Positions 35,576 through 47,484 of a DNA stretch of 64,000 bases are shown one piece after another (the first letter of the stretch is position 1; each line of letters starts with the position of its first letter). The notes beneath the pieces are model-generated. The model was not told the origin of the DNA. It saw nothing but the letters and a program-made list of their open reading frames with translations, and did no database searches. The position numbers were made by a program, and so were the translations under genes. The stretch comes from Corbicula japonica (lineage: Eukaryota; Mollusca; Bivalvia; Venerida; Cyrenidae), in assembly GCA_038501625.1 (NCBI GenBank), contig JAZAYU010000001.1:744001-808000 (forward strand), read 5' to 3'.

Positions 35576-35960
35576 TTAACACTTTACTCCATATATACAG
35601 TTTTTACATTCTAGATCCAGGGGTTGATCAAGAAGGGGTTCAATGGGGTTGCCCAAACTCCCTTTTTGGGCAGCAATATTTAATTTTCATGGGCATTTTG
35701 GAAATTATCATTTAACTAGCACAAGACTGCCCCAAATGAACCTCCTTTCTGGAAATCTTGCATCCAACCCATTAGATCCAGGTTAGCCAGCACATACATG
35801 CCTTCTTATCAATATCTGCACTGTTTGTTTGTAGATAAATTACCGGTAGGTTATTATTTGACCAATTGGCAAACAGTGTTAATTCAGATCAGATGGCTTG
35901 GATGTGGTCATTCCATACTGTTTGCCCATGTGAATTAAGTCATTTATTTAAAGAAAATTG
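35576..35960. mobile_element. Family A MITE split by a family D insert
   Basis: Left part 35576-35621 (TTAACACTTTACTCCATATA), right part from 35773. TAGATCCAGG occurs at both edges of the insert. Confidence 0.65.
35622..35772 (+). mobile_element. Family D element nested in a family A MITE
   Basis: GGTTGATCAAGAAGGGG to GCATCCAACCCAT, about 150 bp, flanked on both sides by TAGATCCAGG from the MITE. The ends form a weak inverted repeat (GGGTTGATC/ATCCAACCC). Confidence 0.7.
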
Positions 35961-36254
35961 TTAACAAAGATTTCCTGTATTAAATATGAAGAAATCATTC
36001 GATAAACAGTAAGTAACAGGTAAATTTTACCGTCTGATTTGTTCATTTGGTGACAGGCATCCATTCCTATGAAAGTGGATACTTGTGATTAGAAACTGGT
36101 TCAGCCTTGGCTTTCCTATTTTGTGCCTGCTCTCAGCTTAAGTCATATTCAGAGATCTAAACAACTCAATGTATTTTTCTATATGGAAAACTAACTCTTA
36201 GAAATTTTTATAAAACAAAAGTGGCATACAAATTACTGTTAATCTTGGAACAGT

Positions 36255-36495
36255 TATAACACTTTACTCCATTGATACACCTTTTTGCATGGGCGAACCG
36301 TTTAGATCCAGATCAGTCTGCACATCCATGCCATCTGATCAAGATCTAAACTGTTTGCTTTTTGATTCGTTAGGTTTTCTTTGACCAAAATGCGAACAGT
36401 GCAGATCCTGATCAGACGGCATGGATGTGTTGGCTGATCTGGATTTACACTGGTCGCACATGTGCAAAAATGCATATATATGGAGGAAAGGGTTA
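36255..36495. mobile_element. Family A MITE, first of three joined copies
   Basis: ATAACACTTTACTCCATTGA to TATGGAGGAAAGGGTTAA; its closing TTAA (36492-36495) opens the next copy. Confidence 0.85.
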
Positions 36496-36701
36496 ACACT
36501 TTACTCCATATGAATGAGTTTTTTTGCATGTGTGAACTGTGTAGATCCAGATCTGCTGGCACATTGATGCCATCATATCAGAATCAACACTTCTTCTTGG
36601 TCAAAAATAACATAATATATCAAAAAGCAAACAGTGTAGATCCTGATCAGATGGCATGTATGTGCTGGTTGATCTTGATCTACACTTTTTGCATAGGTTA
36701 A
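36492..36701. mobile_element. Family A MITE, second of three joined copies
   Basis: TTAACACTTTACTCCATATG to TTTTTGCATAGGTTAA, with a short right end; shares TTAA with both neighbours. Confidence 0.83.
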
Positions 36702-36935
36702 CCCTTTCCTCCATATACACACCTTTATGGCATGGGTGAACAGTGTAGATCCAGATCAGCTGGCATCCGTGCCATCTGATCAGGATCTGCACTGTTCGCT
36801 ATTTGATTTATTAGGCTATTTCTGACCAAAAAGCAACTAGTGCAGATCATGATCAGATGGCACAAATGTGCCGGTTGATCTTGATCTTTACAGGTCGCAC
36901 ATGCTTAAAAATGCGTATATATGGAGGAAGGGTAA
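36698..36935. mobile_element. Family A MITE, third of three joined copies
   Basis: TTAACCCTTTCCTCCATATA to TATGGAGGAAGGGTAA, close to the reference copy. Confidence 0.85.
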
Positions 36936-37459
36936 ACAGCAATTTCCAAAGTAGTAAAGGGTCACTCGATTTTCAGGCTTGAGTTATTTGTTGAAGCCAT
37001 TGCAAACTGTTGGTGAATCAACACTGTCTGAACAGATGATTGTTCCTAAAATAATTTCATAGCTTTGTGAATGATTGATGTTTAAACAAAAACTGTCTTG
37101 CACTCATATCTATGAATTCCAGTTTAGTTTGTTTGATAAATCATGTTTTGTATTGAACCAGTAAATGCAGATTAATGTAATTTGGGGCATTAATGTAATG
37201 TTATGAAATTTTTTTGTTTTTGGAATGTATTTATATATGTTTACAAACATCCACTTGGCAAATATAATAAGTATCCTACTATGTCTGTGTCACATTGTGA
37301 AACAAGAAATTTACAAAGCTTTTTGACACAATGAAAATGGTAGTCTATTACAGGAGAGAAAGGCATCTTTTTCTGGATTTATCTCTAGATCACATAATTT
37401 ATGATCATCAAAGACATAGCACAACATTTTAATTACCCCTTATTCAACATTTGCATTAG

Positions 37460-37606
37460 GTCTGGAGGCTTTAAAGCTGAGATTGGAAAACAGTCTCAAA
37501 TCTCAAGCATCTGATTGGCTGAAATGGCGACCAGTGGCCATTTCAGCCAATCAGATGCTTGAGATTTGAGACTGGTTTCCATGCTAAGTTTTATAAACTT
37601 GGGCAT
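37460..37606. mobile_element. Family B foldback
   Basis: GGAGGCTTTAAAGCTGAG to TTTTATAAACTTGGGCATG; centre GGCGACCAGTGGCC. Confidence 0.82.
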
Positions 37607-37614
37607 GTGTTTGT

Positions 37615-38220
37615 TGGATCACCCTTTCAAAGAAATGGCAAAACATATTGATTGCTTTGTCCATTGGTCACAAAAACTTAATATTGGCTATAACTGCCAT
37701 TTCTTAATATTTTCTTAATCATGCGTTTGAATTGTGTTGCTTATAACTACATGGTCCACATAAAGCTAAAATCTTCAGGTCAAGGTCACATTTGACAGAG
37801 TACTTAGATTTTGATACAAAAACTAAATGCTGGCTACAACTTTGCCATTTCTTTACATTCTTGATTAAACATCAGTTTTTGTGTCGCCCTTTCAAAGAAA
37901 AGGTGATCCATAGGGATCGCTTTGTCTGTCCATCACGAAAACGTAACATTGGCTATAACTTTGCCATTTCTTAATATTTTTTTACCAACTTTCAAATTTT
38001 ATTGCTTATAACAACATGCTCGTGATGATGCCAAATTCTTGTGGTTATAGTCACATTTGCTTAAGTTATGCCCCTCTTTGTAATTGGATTTTTTTATTCT
38101 GACAAAGTACCATAGGGCAGAACCAGAGGGCGACATGTGTTCAATTGGACACCCATGTAGTAATTCTGACAAAGTAGCCGATGGTGATACAAGTGTTTTA
38201 CTGAACACCATCTTGTAAGA
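37615..38220 (+). repeat. Degenerate tandem-repeat element
   Basis: GGCTATAACT..GCCATTTCTTAAT recurs at about 37686, 37834 and 37952, and CCCTTTCAAAGAAA at 37623 and 37887. Phrases such as TTATGCCCCTCTT at 38056 resemble those in the intron 2 element, so it may be an older relative. Confidence 0.5.
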
Positions 38221-38587
38221 TCATGTAATGGAATTATTTTCATTGTGGACTTTGTTAAAAAAACATAGACAAACTTAAACAACTTAAATCGAAGCAATAA
38301 CTTCCAAATTAAAAAATCGTGTAAGCAAATAAGTGTAACAGTGGGCACTTGTCATGTTTTTGCACAGTTAACATTTTATTTTTATTCAGATAATTATTCT
38401 ATGAATATTACAAATAAAGTCTTAAATCTTAGGCTAGGCTTGTTTTCTCTCCCTTGAACTGTTGTAGATACAAACCTTATGACGAAATGCATAAATGTTC
38501 AGAATAGATATGGAAATTTATATCTGTAGACTCTCTGAGAAGTAAATTGGTATGTGTCAACTTTTTTAGATAAAATAATTACTAATA

Positions 38588-38755
38588 TAGCTATGCTGGG
38601 GCGGATCCAGAGGGGGTTCAGTAGGGTTGCTCGAGCCCCCTTTTTGGACAGAAATATTGAATTTACATTGGTACTTTGGCAAGAAATTTTGAAATTTTCA
38701 TGTAAATACCTTAAGACTGCTCAAACGAACCCCCTTTGTGGAAATCTTGCTATGA
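38588..38755 (+). repeat. Family D repeat, copy 4
   Basis: GGATCCAGAGGGGGTTCAG, GCCCCCTTTTTGGACAG and CTTAAGACTGCTCAAACG; more diverged than copies 1-3. Confidence 0.65.
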
Positions 38756-38894
38756 ATAGTATCTAAATCTTTTTCCAGTTGAGTCAAAAAATTCATTTTA
38801 GTGAGGGAATTTATTTCTGTAATTTTTCAATGAATAATTTCCTTTAATGTCAGAAGACAAGTCTGGACAGTTCAGAAGGTCATTATTTTTCAAT

Positions 38895-39070
38895 ATCATA
38901 TACCCTATGAATTTAAAGCATTCTGATTGGTCGAGAGCTCCGTACTCGCGAGTCCGAAAAAAGTGATAACTACCCCGGGAATTAATAACTACCTTTGCTA
39001 TCATCATCAACATAATCATCATCATCATCATCATCATCATCAGAATGCTTTAAATTCATAGGATATATGA
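38895..39070. repeat. Inverted repeat with an ATC microsatellite in its loop
   Basis: ATGAATTTAAAGCATTCTGA (from about 38908) pairs with TCAGAATGCTTTAAATTCAT (39040-39059). The loop holds CTCGCGAGTCCG and (ATC) repeats at 39018-39042. Confidence 0.8.
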
Positions 39071-39074
39071 TATA

Positions 39075-39234
39075 ACAAGTAAATACTAATGTTGAGGTCG
39101 ATATGTAGATTTGCGGACCTGGGTAGTGTGATATCGACCTCGGGCTTCCCTTCAACAACTTCGTCCTCGGTCGATATCGCACTACCTAGGTCCGCAAAAC
39201 TACATATCGACCTCAACATTAGTATTTATTTGTA
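39075..39234. repeat. Second inverted repeat, about 64-bp arms
   Basis: AATACTAATGTTGAGGTCGA and TGCGGACCTGGGTAGTG pair with CACTACCTAGGTCCGCA and TCGACCTCAACATTAGTATT. It starts 4 nt after the previous inverted repeat ends. Confidence 0.82.
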
Positions 39235-39239
39235 TAATA

Positions 39240-41168
39240 CTTGCAAGGAACTTGCGACATCCGAGTCCTTGGGCCATGATAATAAACTTGGGCTGGAATC
39301 TCGAGCAGTTGATTGGCCTAATGGCAAAACTAATCAAATGAAAGAGTTATGAATTCTTGGTAACACGTTTAAAGGGTGTTACTCATAACATTGACAGTGC
39401 ACTGAATTTTTGGCTTATGTCTGAACCAAAAATCATAAAACTGTAAGCAAACGTGAAGAAAATAAGAATAGTTTTTATTTTATCTAATTTGTATATTAAA
39501 TTCCATAAAACATTGGTTGAGAACAGCCGTGCAACAGACATGTTTTAAACTGCATTTTCTTTATGTTTGCACTAAATATTGATAAGAGGGATAAAACTTG
39601 CAAAATAAATTTGTCAGTCATTGACGCCGACCGTCATTTTAAAAGTCAGTTGTTGCAGGGAAACCTTTTACCTTGTTGAAAGCTCTGCAACAGGGAACAA
39701 TGTTGTAAAATGGAAACCTCATATTATGTTGCAAGCGTGACATCGTCATCCTATAATTCACATTATTAAAATTAAAGTTATGTCGTTGACATTAATTTCA
39801 GTGGTGACTAATCAATTTTTAATTGAAATTTTTAGGTCAAGAAATATGTGCATTTTTTTCTGATATATTTGCCTGATAAAGCTTAAGTTACTTTTCGGTA
39901 AATCTTATTGAGAAAGAACATAGTCATTATCTATGTTAAGCGAATCTTCAGATCACGTTTAATATTTTAAAAGGTTAATACTAAATACTAAATATCTTGA
40001 TATCCGAAAGAAATAGTTAAAACACAATATTCTTCTCGGCATGTCAGCAGCAATAGCGGCGTTTCAATTAGTAAGCAAGGGAATACCTATAATTTGTTAA
40101 TACACAGTAAGAATAGTATACAAGTGATTCGATCAAGTTCAGATAAGTTTATAAAGTAAAAATATCACAACAACCAGGAGTAAAAAGCATTTCATTTATT
40201 TCATGCTATAATTTTTTTTTGTAATTCCCAACCTCTTTTACTTTGATGGCTTAGAGGAAAATCTTACTTTATGTCTTAGTAAACAATTTGTCTTGATTTA
40301 ACCCTTTTTGACATTGGTCGTCTAAGTTTTAATTTTTGAAGTACATGAATTATCTTTCATTGCAAATAAAAAGCGGTTAGTAAATTTTACAGCGGGAAAA
40401 TCGGCGGTTACTTTTACCTGGGATCCCAGTGTTGGGGATCTTTTACTTTCTATATCATGCTGATAAAAGCTAAGGGGTGTTCAATGAAGTATTCAGAAAA
40501 GCTTTCATAGTGAATAAGATGTTTTAAATTATACTTTCAGAAGGTTTTAGTCGAACAGGTTGATGCGGTTACTTGCAAATAGCGCGTAACTTGGTAATGA
40601 TTACTGCATTCAACTGCCCTGTGTTGGCTATTGTCCCGTGTCGCGGTGGCTTTCACATTCGCTAAATGCTAGCAGTGTTATATTTCCTGCTTAGATTTTA
40701 ATTCGCTCTTGCACTTTTAATTTCGAAATCCATCTCAAATCAATAAAAAAACTAAACATAATGTGATTCGCCGCTATATTTCTTTATTTTCATACCTAAA
40801 AATCACTAACGCGGTCATCTTTCTTGTTTTATTTCAAATGCTCACGAGTGTGTACAGTAACTTGGACTATATATACCTAACCTACTTGGTTCCATGTTAA
40901 TTTCATTTTGCTTGAAACTGCTCACGTAGTCTTTCAGAGATATTTTAATTATTTTTTAATTAATACAAACTTCCGATGTTACTTAATTACAGACCGGTCT
41001 GCATTTTACGCTTACCTGACTAGAACTCATTGAGTATCTTCATTAGCACTCCTGTTGTGATACAAATTAGGTTCAAGTAATTTACAGCTCTTAATGCTCT
41101 TTTATTACCTGTCCTTATACGTGTTATCATGCAAAACAGATTACGACTAATAGACTACACTTGTAACT
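39240..41168. other. Intergenic, no gene seen
   Basis: Non-repetitive at the level I can see, with a few short CpG-bearing spots. No open frame of interest. Confidence 0.5.
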
Positions 41169-41418
41169 TCATGCGACAAATAATGCCTCATTCAAAATAT
41201 ATCTGATTAACATCCACTCGATTAGATTGCTGCCTCTTTGAACATTCCGACGGAAAAGCTTTCCAATTTCCTTTAGAGGAAATTTCAGGGAGATCAGCGA
41301 GCTTTTCGTACCATACCGGAAGTTGAAGCGCACCATCGCCATTTTGAAAAAAATCGAAGTCCATTGAAGGCTTGTAAAGAGTTCGAGAATTGATCAAAGT
41401 CTCGGAAGTGCTTACCAT
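41169..41418 (-). CDS. Candidate minus-strand coding exon, two overlapping open frames
   Basis: One frame (41418 to 41188) opens with ATGGTAAGC and contains SMDFDFFQNGDGALQLPVWY. Another (41342 to 41169, 57 codons) starts in CAAAATGGCG and begins MAMVRFNFRYGTK. Both are open without a stop for their length and lie over a CCGGAAGT/AAAATGGCG pair of promoter-type sites. At most one can be real. No homolog recognised. Confidence 0.2.
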
Positions 41419-41868
41419 TGCCGGATTAGGATTTATGATACAACCACGGGGTGATGAAAAGCTAATAAAATCTTACTTAACTGCAGACACATTTAGTTCC
41501 AAATGCCACAACATGCCATTGAACTCTATTCTTGTTTATCTTTTCTAGAATTATCAACAAATTTACCTTAAAATAACTTTGATTTGGACTTGATGTGTAT
41601 CTTGTCTCTTTTTCACTTGCAACTTATAACTGTCATTAACTTGTTTATATTTAATAAGCTCACATAGAGAACATTTAGGTGTGCAATATTGGTAATCAAG
41701 CACTAAAGTTATATTTTGTTGATACTTTATGACATAGGCATTGGGAGATGTTTATGGAATATGTTTTATTGCTACTCCTGTTGTTGTTGATGTTGTTGTT
41801 GTTTCTTTCTCTGTTGAGATCTACATTAAATTTTGCTGATTGCGCTCCGCACTTTTGTTTGGTAGAAA

Positions 41869-42130
41869 ATGATACTGCCTCTAGCTGGGAGCGTCACAGC
41901 GACAGCGCATAGCCCTGCAATTCCTGCGATGCAACCATTTGAGCTAGCCGGGACAACCCCCAAAAAGGTTGATCGGTTAGCGCTGATATACGTAACCATC
42001 ACTGCATGCCATCGGTAACGGGTTATTTTACTGATAACAGTACTGACTATATGTACGGGGAGACTTTTACGGCCGCCACACTGCACAAATAGCGCTACTG
42101 TGAATTTCAAATGATAGTGCCTCTAGCTAG
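41869..42130. repeat. 240-bp segment between imperfect 21-bp direct repeats
   Basis: AATGATACTGCCTCTAGCTGG at the left and AATGATAGTGCCTCTAGCTAG at the right. The enclosed DNA is richer in G+C than its surroundings. The open minus-strand frame inside (41826-42110) is not recognisable. Confidence 0.4.
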
Positions 42131-42520
42131 AGGGTTTGCGAAAATTTTCAATCAGCTATATTTCCTGCTGGAAATATTTATACCATGATTGAACCCTTAC
42201 AATGCAGTGACTGGTGGTAATTGTGAGCAAGTCCTCAGATGAATGTAAGATTAATTTTTATGTATACAAGTGTTATTAGCCTAAAGTGGCTTTCCTTTGA
42301 TGAAGGAAACGACATCGATTGGAGACTGGTAAATGCTTGATGTGATACCGGCGATCGCGTGCGCTGTAAGCAAATTTCCGAAGTCTAAAGTGTCATAAGT
42401 AAACTCGTGGTTATTGTAAAATCAATTGCAAAGAATGGCTTCAGATAGTCTTACAAGTTGTTAATGTTGTTTTTGGTTGCAATCCACATTTATTATCTTG
42501 TAAAACATTTCCAATTTCAG

Positions 42521-42664
42521 ACGGAGACAAATGGAATCTCTGATTTCCCGATAAGTGTTCAATTTGAACGGAGAAAGAAAATACATCGTCGTTTACGTAG
42601 ATGTAAATATCTTCGAAACCGTAAAATGTTAACTCAAGGAACATTAATTGATACACAGTGTTGA
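42521..42664 (+). CDS. Candidate terminal exon
   Basis: Acceptor TTCCAATTTCAG at 42509-42520 is followed by 47 codons (TETNGISDFPISVQFERRKK, then very basic) to TGA, and an AATAAA lies near 42725. It could equally be chance. Confidence 0.18.
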   Translation, partial: TETNGISDFPISVQFERRKKIHRRLRRCKYLRNRKMLTQGTLIDTQC

Positions 42665-42764
42665 CGTTTAGTGTTATTATATTTTATTCTTTACAATAAT
42701 GCAGTTAAAATTACAAGGTCCTAAAATAAAGTTCGGGTACTAGATTTCTACAAAGTTGGTTCTT

Positions 42765-42885
42765 TTCGGGCAATCTTGGGGTAGTTACAGGATAACCAAT
42801 TTTCTGGCCAAAATGCCCATAAAAATGAAATATAGCTGCCTTAAACGGCGGTTCGAGCAACCCCGAACAAATTATTCAGTCTAAA
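42765..42885 (-). repeat. Family D repeat, copy 5, minus strand
   Basis: The complement carries GGGGTTGCTCGAACC and CATTTTTATGGGCATTTTGG, as in the copy at 35.6 kb. Confidence 0.55.
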
Positions 42886-42907
42886 AGATATTTAGATACA
42901 AGAGATC

Positions 42908-43045
42908 AGGTCCCACAATTATAAAACTAATCATGGAGACCTGTCTTAAACCTCAAGCATCTGATTGAGTAATATGAAGATTTATCTCCATTTTCGCTAA
43001 TCAGGTGCCTGACATTTGAGACTGGTCTTCGATTTCAATTTTCTC
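42908..43045. mobile_element. Family B foldback, old copy
   Basis: CTCAAGCATCTGATTGAG and CTAATCAGGTGCCTGAC arms survive with many changes. Confidence 0.6.
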
Positions 43046-43079
43046 AGATTCACAGAAGCACACATGTCAAAATATGATA

Positions 43080-43260
43080 TTAGTTTCGTATCTGTATCTG
43101 TATGTTTATGTAGAAGGGCCACTGCTGGCATATGCTCTATGGGGAGTGGAGTATGGGGTCAATCCCGTTGAAGAGCTGTCTTGAAGCCCTCTACTGTCCG
43201 GCTATCAAGAGGAATAATGCGAAGACAATTGAAAATGGTTATTGTTCGTGCAAATATGAA
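43080..43260 (-). pseudogene. Possible 3' remnant of a LINE
   Basis: On the minus strand a short open stretch ends PLDSRTVEGFKTALQRD, like the SVxxFKxxL stretch near the C-terminus of many non-LTR RTs. It is followed about 80 nt later by a short ACAGAT-type tandem tail near 43090. No RT core is present; this call rests on a short motif. Confidence 0.25.
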
Positions 43261-44649
43261 CCAGTCTACATGCACAGTTAGCAAAAGGTATTTCGGTGAT
43301 ATTTTTCTGAATATAATGCCGTTGAAAATTGAAGACATGAGGATCCCTGAAACGTATTTCATATTGAACGGTTATGTAACAAGTTTAAACGTATTAGACC
43401 ATTAATTATGTTCATTTAATATTACAAATGAAGACGTGGTATTTTGAAAAAATTGCTTAACAATTTTACAAAAGTCATTTTAACTTGCCAGTTTAAACAA
43501 GTTATGATTTTAAAGAGAGGCAAAACTATATGTTAAAAACAAAAAAAAAACAAAACAATATTACACCTAAGAATGTGTTTGTATGATGTTATCTGACAAG
43601 GCCCTTGTTAGAGCCATGAACACATGTACATTATTGAGTTTAGATATGAAAATTCAAATAGCTTTGTAAAGAAGAAAAACACCGAACCGAACCGTTTTGT
43701 TTATATCCATTTTATAATTAAATACAATCTGACCATGTGTCATATAAAAGATTTAAAAAGCTCGCGTAAAAATTTGCTGGTTTTCTTCAAATACAGATTT
43801 TACCGAGTATATAAGGTTTTTAGACATGTTAACCTTAAATTTCGGCAAATCATTCAATTCTAACCTTAAATTTCAGCAAAGCATTCAATTATTAACGACT
43901 AAAAACAGCCGTTTTCAAGAAAAAAAGCAGACGTTTCTAAACAAAATGGTTATACCCATTAAAGGTCCTAAAATATACACACAACCGTTAAATTGAAAAC
44001 CAATAAGGACAATTTCTTTTTCGAGCTGCCTTTCTACCTTTGCGGCACTTATAACGTTGATTTTGCAACATCATACGGGTAATTACCACCTCAATTATCT
44101 TTATATATCGTGACGTTGCAATAATATTCCATTAAGTCAAGTCCAGATTTAGACTGTTAAGAACTTTTTCATAGACGTATTCCATGAAAGGTGACCCCGT
44201 TCTATTACAACAACACCATTATTTGACAACCCCATTACAAGCTTTTAAGGAGCCGGAAAAACTGATATTATCATGTATTCTCTCTAACTTGATGTTCACG
44301 TAAATGCTCTTTCTGTTTTGTTTAATTGCCGATGTCAATTCCAGGCGATGCTATCGGGGTAAAATATCAATTACACGTACAATTACACATCCGGGTACTC
44401 AAATGCTCATCCTGCCATCCGATCGTTTCTTAAAATATAGACCAAAGTGGTTATCTCATCATATCGACTAATAAGCTAGAAATAACAGCAATGGTGAAAC
44501 ATCGGATTTTTTTTTCAGACGCAAGCAGCAGACGACAGCGAAAAAAAGTAAAGTTGAACAAAATTGACAGATGTCTGTAACATGAAAAACATAATATTTT
44601 GGTTCATTTCCCGTAAATTTGTGGGTTTTTTTCCAGAACTTAAGCTAAG
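43261..44649. other. Intergenic, no gene seen
   Basis: AT-rich. CCTTAAATTTCGGCAAATCA and a near copy at 43863 form a small direct repeat. The open frames look like chance. Confidence 0.5.
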
Positions 44650-44715
44650 AAAATGATTTAAGAGGAACTTTGAAAGCCATCGCAAACGACATATATGAGA
44701 ATATTGCTGGCAAGT
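44650..44715 (+). repeat. Family C fragment
   Basis: GGAACTTTGAAAGCCATCGC, then AACGACATATATGAGAATAT, similar to the starts of the two long family C copies at 58.7 and 60.2 kb. Confidence 0.6.
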
Positions 44716-45017
44716 ATAATGTACAAACTTTGATCAAACTTAACAGTTTCAGTTTCAATATTTATTTAGCAAATCGTAAAATCTTTGTCTTTGCTGCAAG
44801 TTACAATCAGAAATACAGTATTGACACAAAGTACAAAGTAATAACATATAAAAAAGATCGGCAGTTTCATATAACAAGAAACCAAAAATCAACAATAGTT
44901 AAAACAGTTATATATCCTGAAGGGTATGTAACCGTACTTATAATCTTGAATAAAAAACGACGCTTGTTAAACGGTACTGTAAGTACGGGAATAAATATCA
45001 CATAAACCAAAATAAGA

Positions 45018-45100
45018 TTAGTGACCAGTCGCAATTTCAGCCAATCAGATCCTTGAGATTTGAGACTGGTCTCCAATCTCAGTTTTATAACCTAGGACTG
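45018..45100. mobile_element. Family B right arm only
   Basis: GACCAGTCGCAATTTCAGCC through TTGAGACTGGTCTCC to TTTTATAACCTAGGACTG; the left arm is gone, so it can no longer fold back. Confidence 0.75.
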
Positions 45101-45504
45101 TTGCTTTGAAATGGTCAAAAACACAATCGCCATTGGTGTAAAACTACATTTACTGGTCCAGACTTTCTACAGTTAAGTTACCCCATACATGTACTAAAAC
45201 AGTGATTTTTTTAAAAGTACCCAATGTGTTGATAAGCATCTAGCGTCTTCATTGTTATTTGACTTTGACTCTTAGCTTCTGTAATTAGTCGTAAATTAGT
45301 CGGTGTAAATTGTAATGAAGTCACGATAACGAACACAAATGCGATGTCATTGCTTGGTTTTATGTCCGATCTAGATGATAATAAAATTATTGAAGATACA
45401 TCAATACACGCAAGAATAATATCTGTTCTTACAACTATTAAAGGAATCGTGCCCAACAAACAAACAATAAACTTAACCAATTAAGCTCTTTAACTGAGCT
45501 CTTC

Positions 45505-45830
45505 TCAGTGACATACAATGTTCACTCTGGAATCATTTATATGCGTTCTTCAAATGAGCCATCAGTTGCACTACAACTTTTACTCTTGAATTATTTATTT
45601 ATGATTTTCAAATAGGTCCAGTAGTTGTGCCACAACTTTGACTCTAGAATCATTTGTTTATGCTTTTTATTTAAATATAATAAAGACTCTACATCTGAGC
45701 ATTCAGTTGCACTACAACGTTGAATCTAGAATATTGTATGTATTCTCTTGAAATAAGTCCGACACTTACACCACAACTTTGACTCTAGAATCATTTATAT
45801 GCGCTCTTAGGATAAGTCCGACACTACTGT
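45505..45830. repeat. Degenerate tandem repeat, about five units of 58-79 bp
   Basis: ACTTTGACTCTAGAATCATT-type cores at about 45511, 45575, 45637, 45717 and 45775, with TTGCACTACAAC or TACACCACAAC before them. Confidence 0.6.
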
Positions 45831-45834
45831 CAAT

Positions 45835-47484
45835 TATGATTCTATTGAGATTCAAAACAATCGTCACTATTTTGAAAATATTTGACGTTGGACCCGCCTA
45901 GGAAATCGTATTAGTAAATAAACAATGCGTGGAATTTAGCCGTCTGGTAAGCATTGTGCAAGAATTTTATGAATGTCTATGTCGGTGAAAAGAAGATTCA
46001 TTAGAAGTAACTTACTAATACCCCACAAAAGATTAAATGTGTTTTCCGTGTTCATATCTTGGAAGCAAGGCAAGACACGAGTGTTTTCACAAATGAATAT
46101 CAATGTAATTACTTAAATCGGGCCTAATATCCCTAATTTGAATTCTTCGGAAGGCTTTCTCTCTGTTCAAGAGAACGGGTTGTATATTGGTTAAAAACGT
46201 TTCTGTCACCGTCCATTCAGTGAATATAAAGATTGATTGTAGAAAAGGTCCGACGGTCTAAGACATTAATTTCGTTAAGTAACACGATTTTGACATTTCT
46301 TTACAAAGTCGGTGACACATTGTGGAAGGGCCGTGTGTGTGGCGTATGTTTCAAACATGTTTTGGTTAAATTCACCTGATACAGGTTAGTTTAAAAGTGC
46401 TGCGTAAATTTAAGACCAACTAAACATCGGTATTGTTTTAAATCAAATCGTAAAACATAAATATTGATTTTAAAAAAGAAAGAATAATCAGGAGGTAAAT
46501 CAATTCACAAAACGTAAAACGTTACAAAGCATATATGATTACACGGCTTTCCGACCGAAATGCTATTTTGGTGTGTTTTGTGGTCGGTATAATTTGTCGT
46601 GTTTTAGAACCAGCTTAGTTTTGTGGAGGTAAGGTTGAAGTGTCTGCATTGTTTGGACTTCTATGGCCTTAGTACATCTGTTATCATAATTACTTTAAGC
46701 CTTTTACAACTGAAGGTCCCAGCTGAGATCTCTCGTCTGAAACTGAAACGGATTCTTTAATGTGAGGAAGCTATCCAGTTATCTTTCGGAAGATCTTTGG
46801 TTTTACACAGCGATCTGGCCATGTCTAGTCTAAAATGCATTGGGGTCACTTGAAACCCTCCTATAATTGATAAAGAGTTGAAAAGAAACATTTAACCACA
46901 AAATATTCATTCGAAGAAGGTGAACACGACTTAAAAAGAGATGTTATTTTTTATCCCTCAAATTTTCACAAATTGTCCTACGAGTTAAAAAAGATCAGTT
47001 TCTACTTGACTTAGAATATTTTGTTAATTCTACTTTTAAACTTTTAAAATTAACTATTAACTGATCGGAAACTTTTGCTAGCCATTCTGAGATAGAGATA
47101 CCATAGATGAGGACCGGAATGAAATCTTAATGTAATTTGAACAGCCGGTCGTTATGGACCCATTGCGCCTCTCTCATTCCAACTGAAAATCTGAAAATCC
47201 AAAGTCACTTCACAACAGAACCACCTCAATATTTTTATCGATATCTAATATTATAATTCTGTATTTCAAGTTAATTACAGTTGAAGAGATTCGTATAGTT
47301 TCCACAAAAAGGGAAGTTAAAACGATCAAAATTCATTACTGGATATACAATAGCATTGTTCAGCCCGGTCTGTAAATAGGTGTAATCGGAACTGTGCAAC
47401 TAATTTGTTTTCAGTTTGTTGAGTGGTAACAAAATCTGTATATCGATCAAGTTTTTGTGATTGTAATGACACGTGTAGTTTTTT
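45835..47484. other. Intergenic, nothing recognised
   Basis: No repeat family member and no coding signal found. Confidence 0.5.

Noticed and set aside
36302..36562. Many 60-90-codon frames containing [17 protein letters not shown], also at 19420, 21037, 24445, 27860, 32439 and 35299, as a possible protein family.
   Set aside because: They are family A MITE sequence read in one frame: GATCAGACGG and TGCCGGCTGATCTGG give these words. The repeat is non-coding and palindromic, so the peptides also appear on both strands.
38798..39040. Frames rich in Met or Asp (also 3991-4182 and 38982-39182).
   Set aside because: Produced by the ATC/GAT microsatellites.
44670..45005. 111-codon plus-strand frame.
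   Set aside because: Begins in a family C fragment and runs through AT-rich DNA toward a family B arm. No recognisable motif; expected by chance in this composition.
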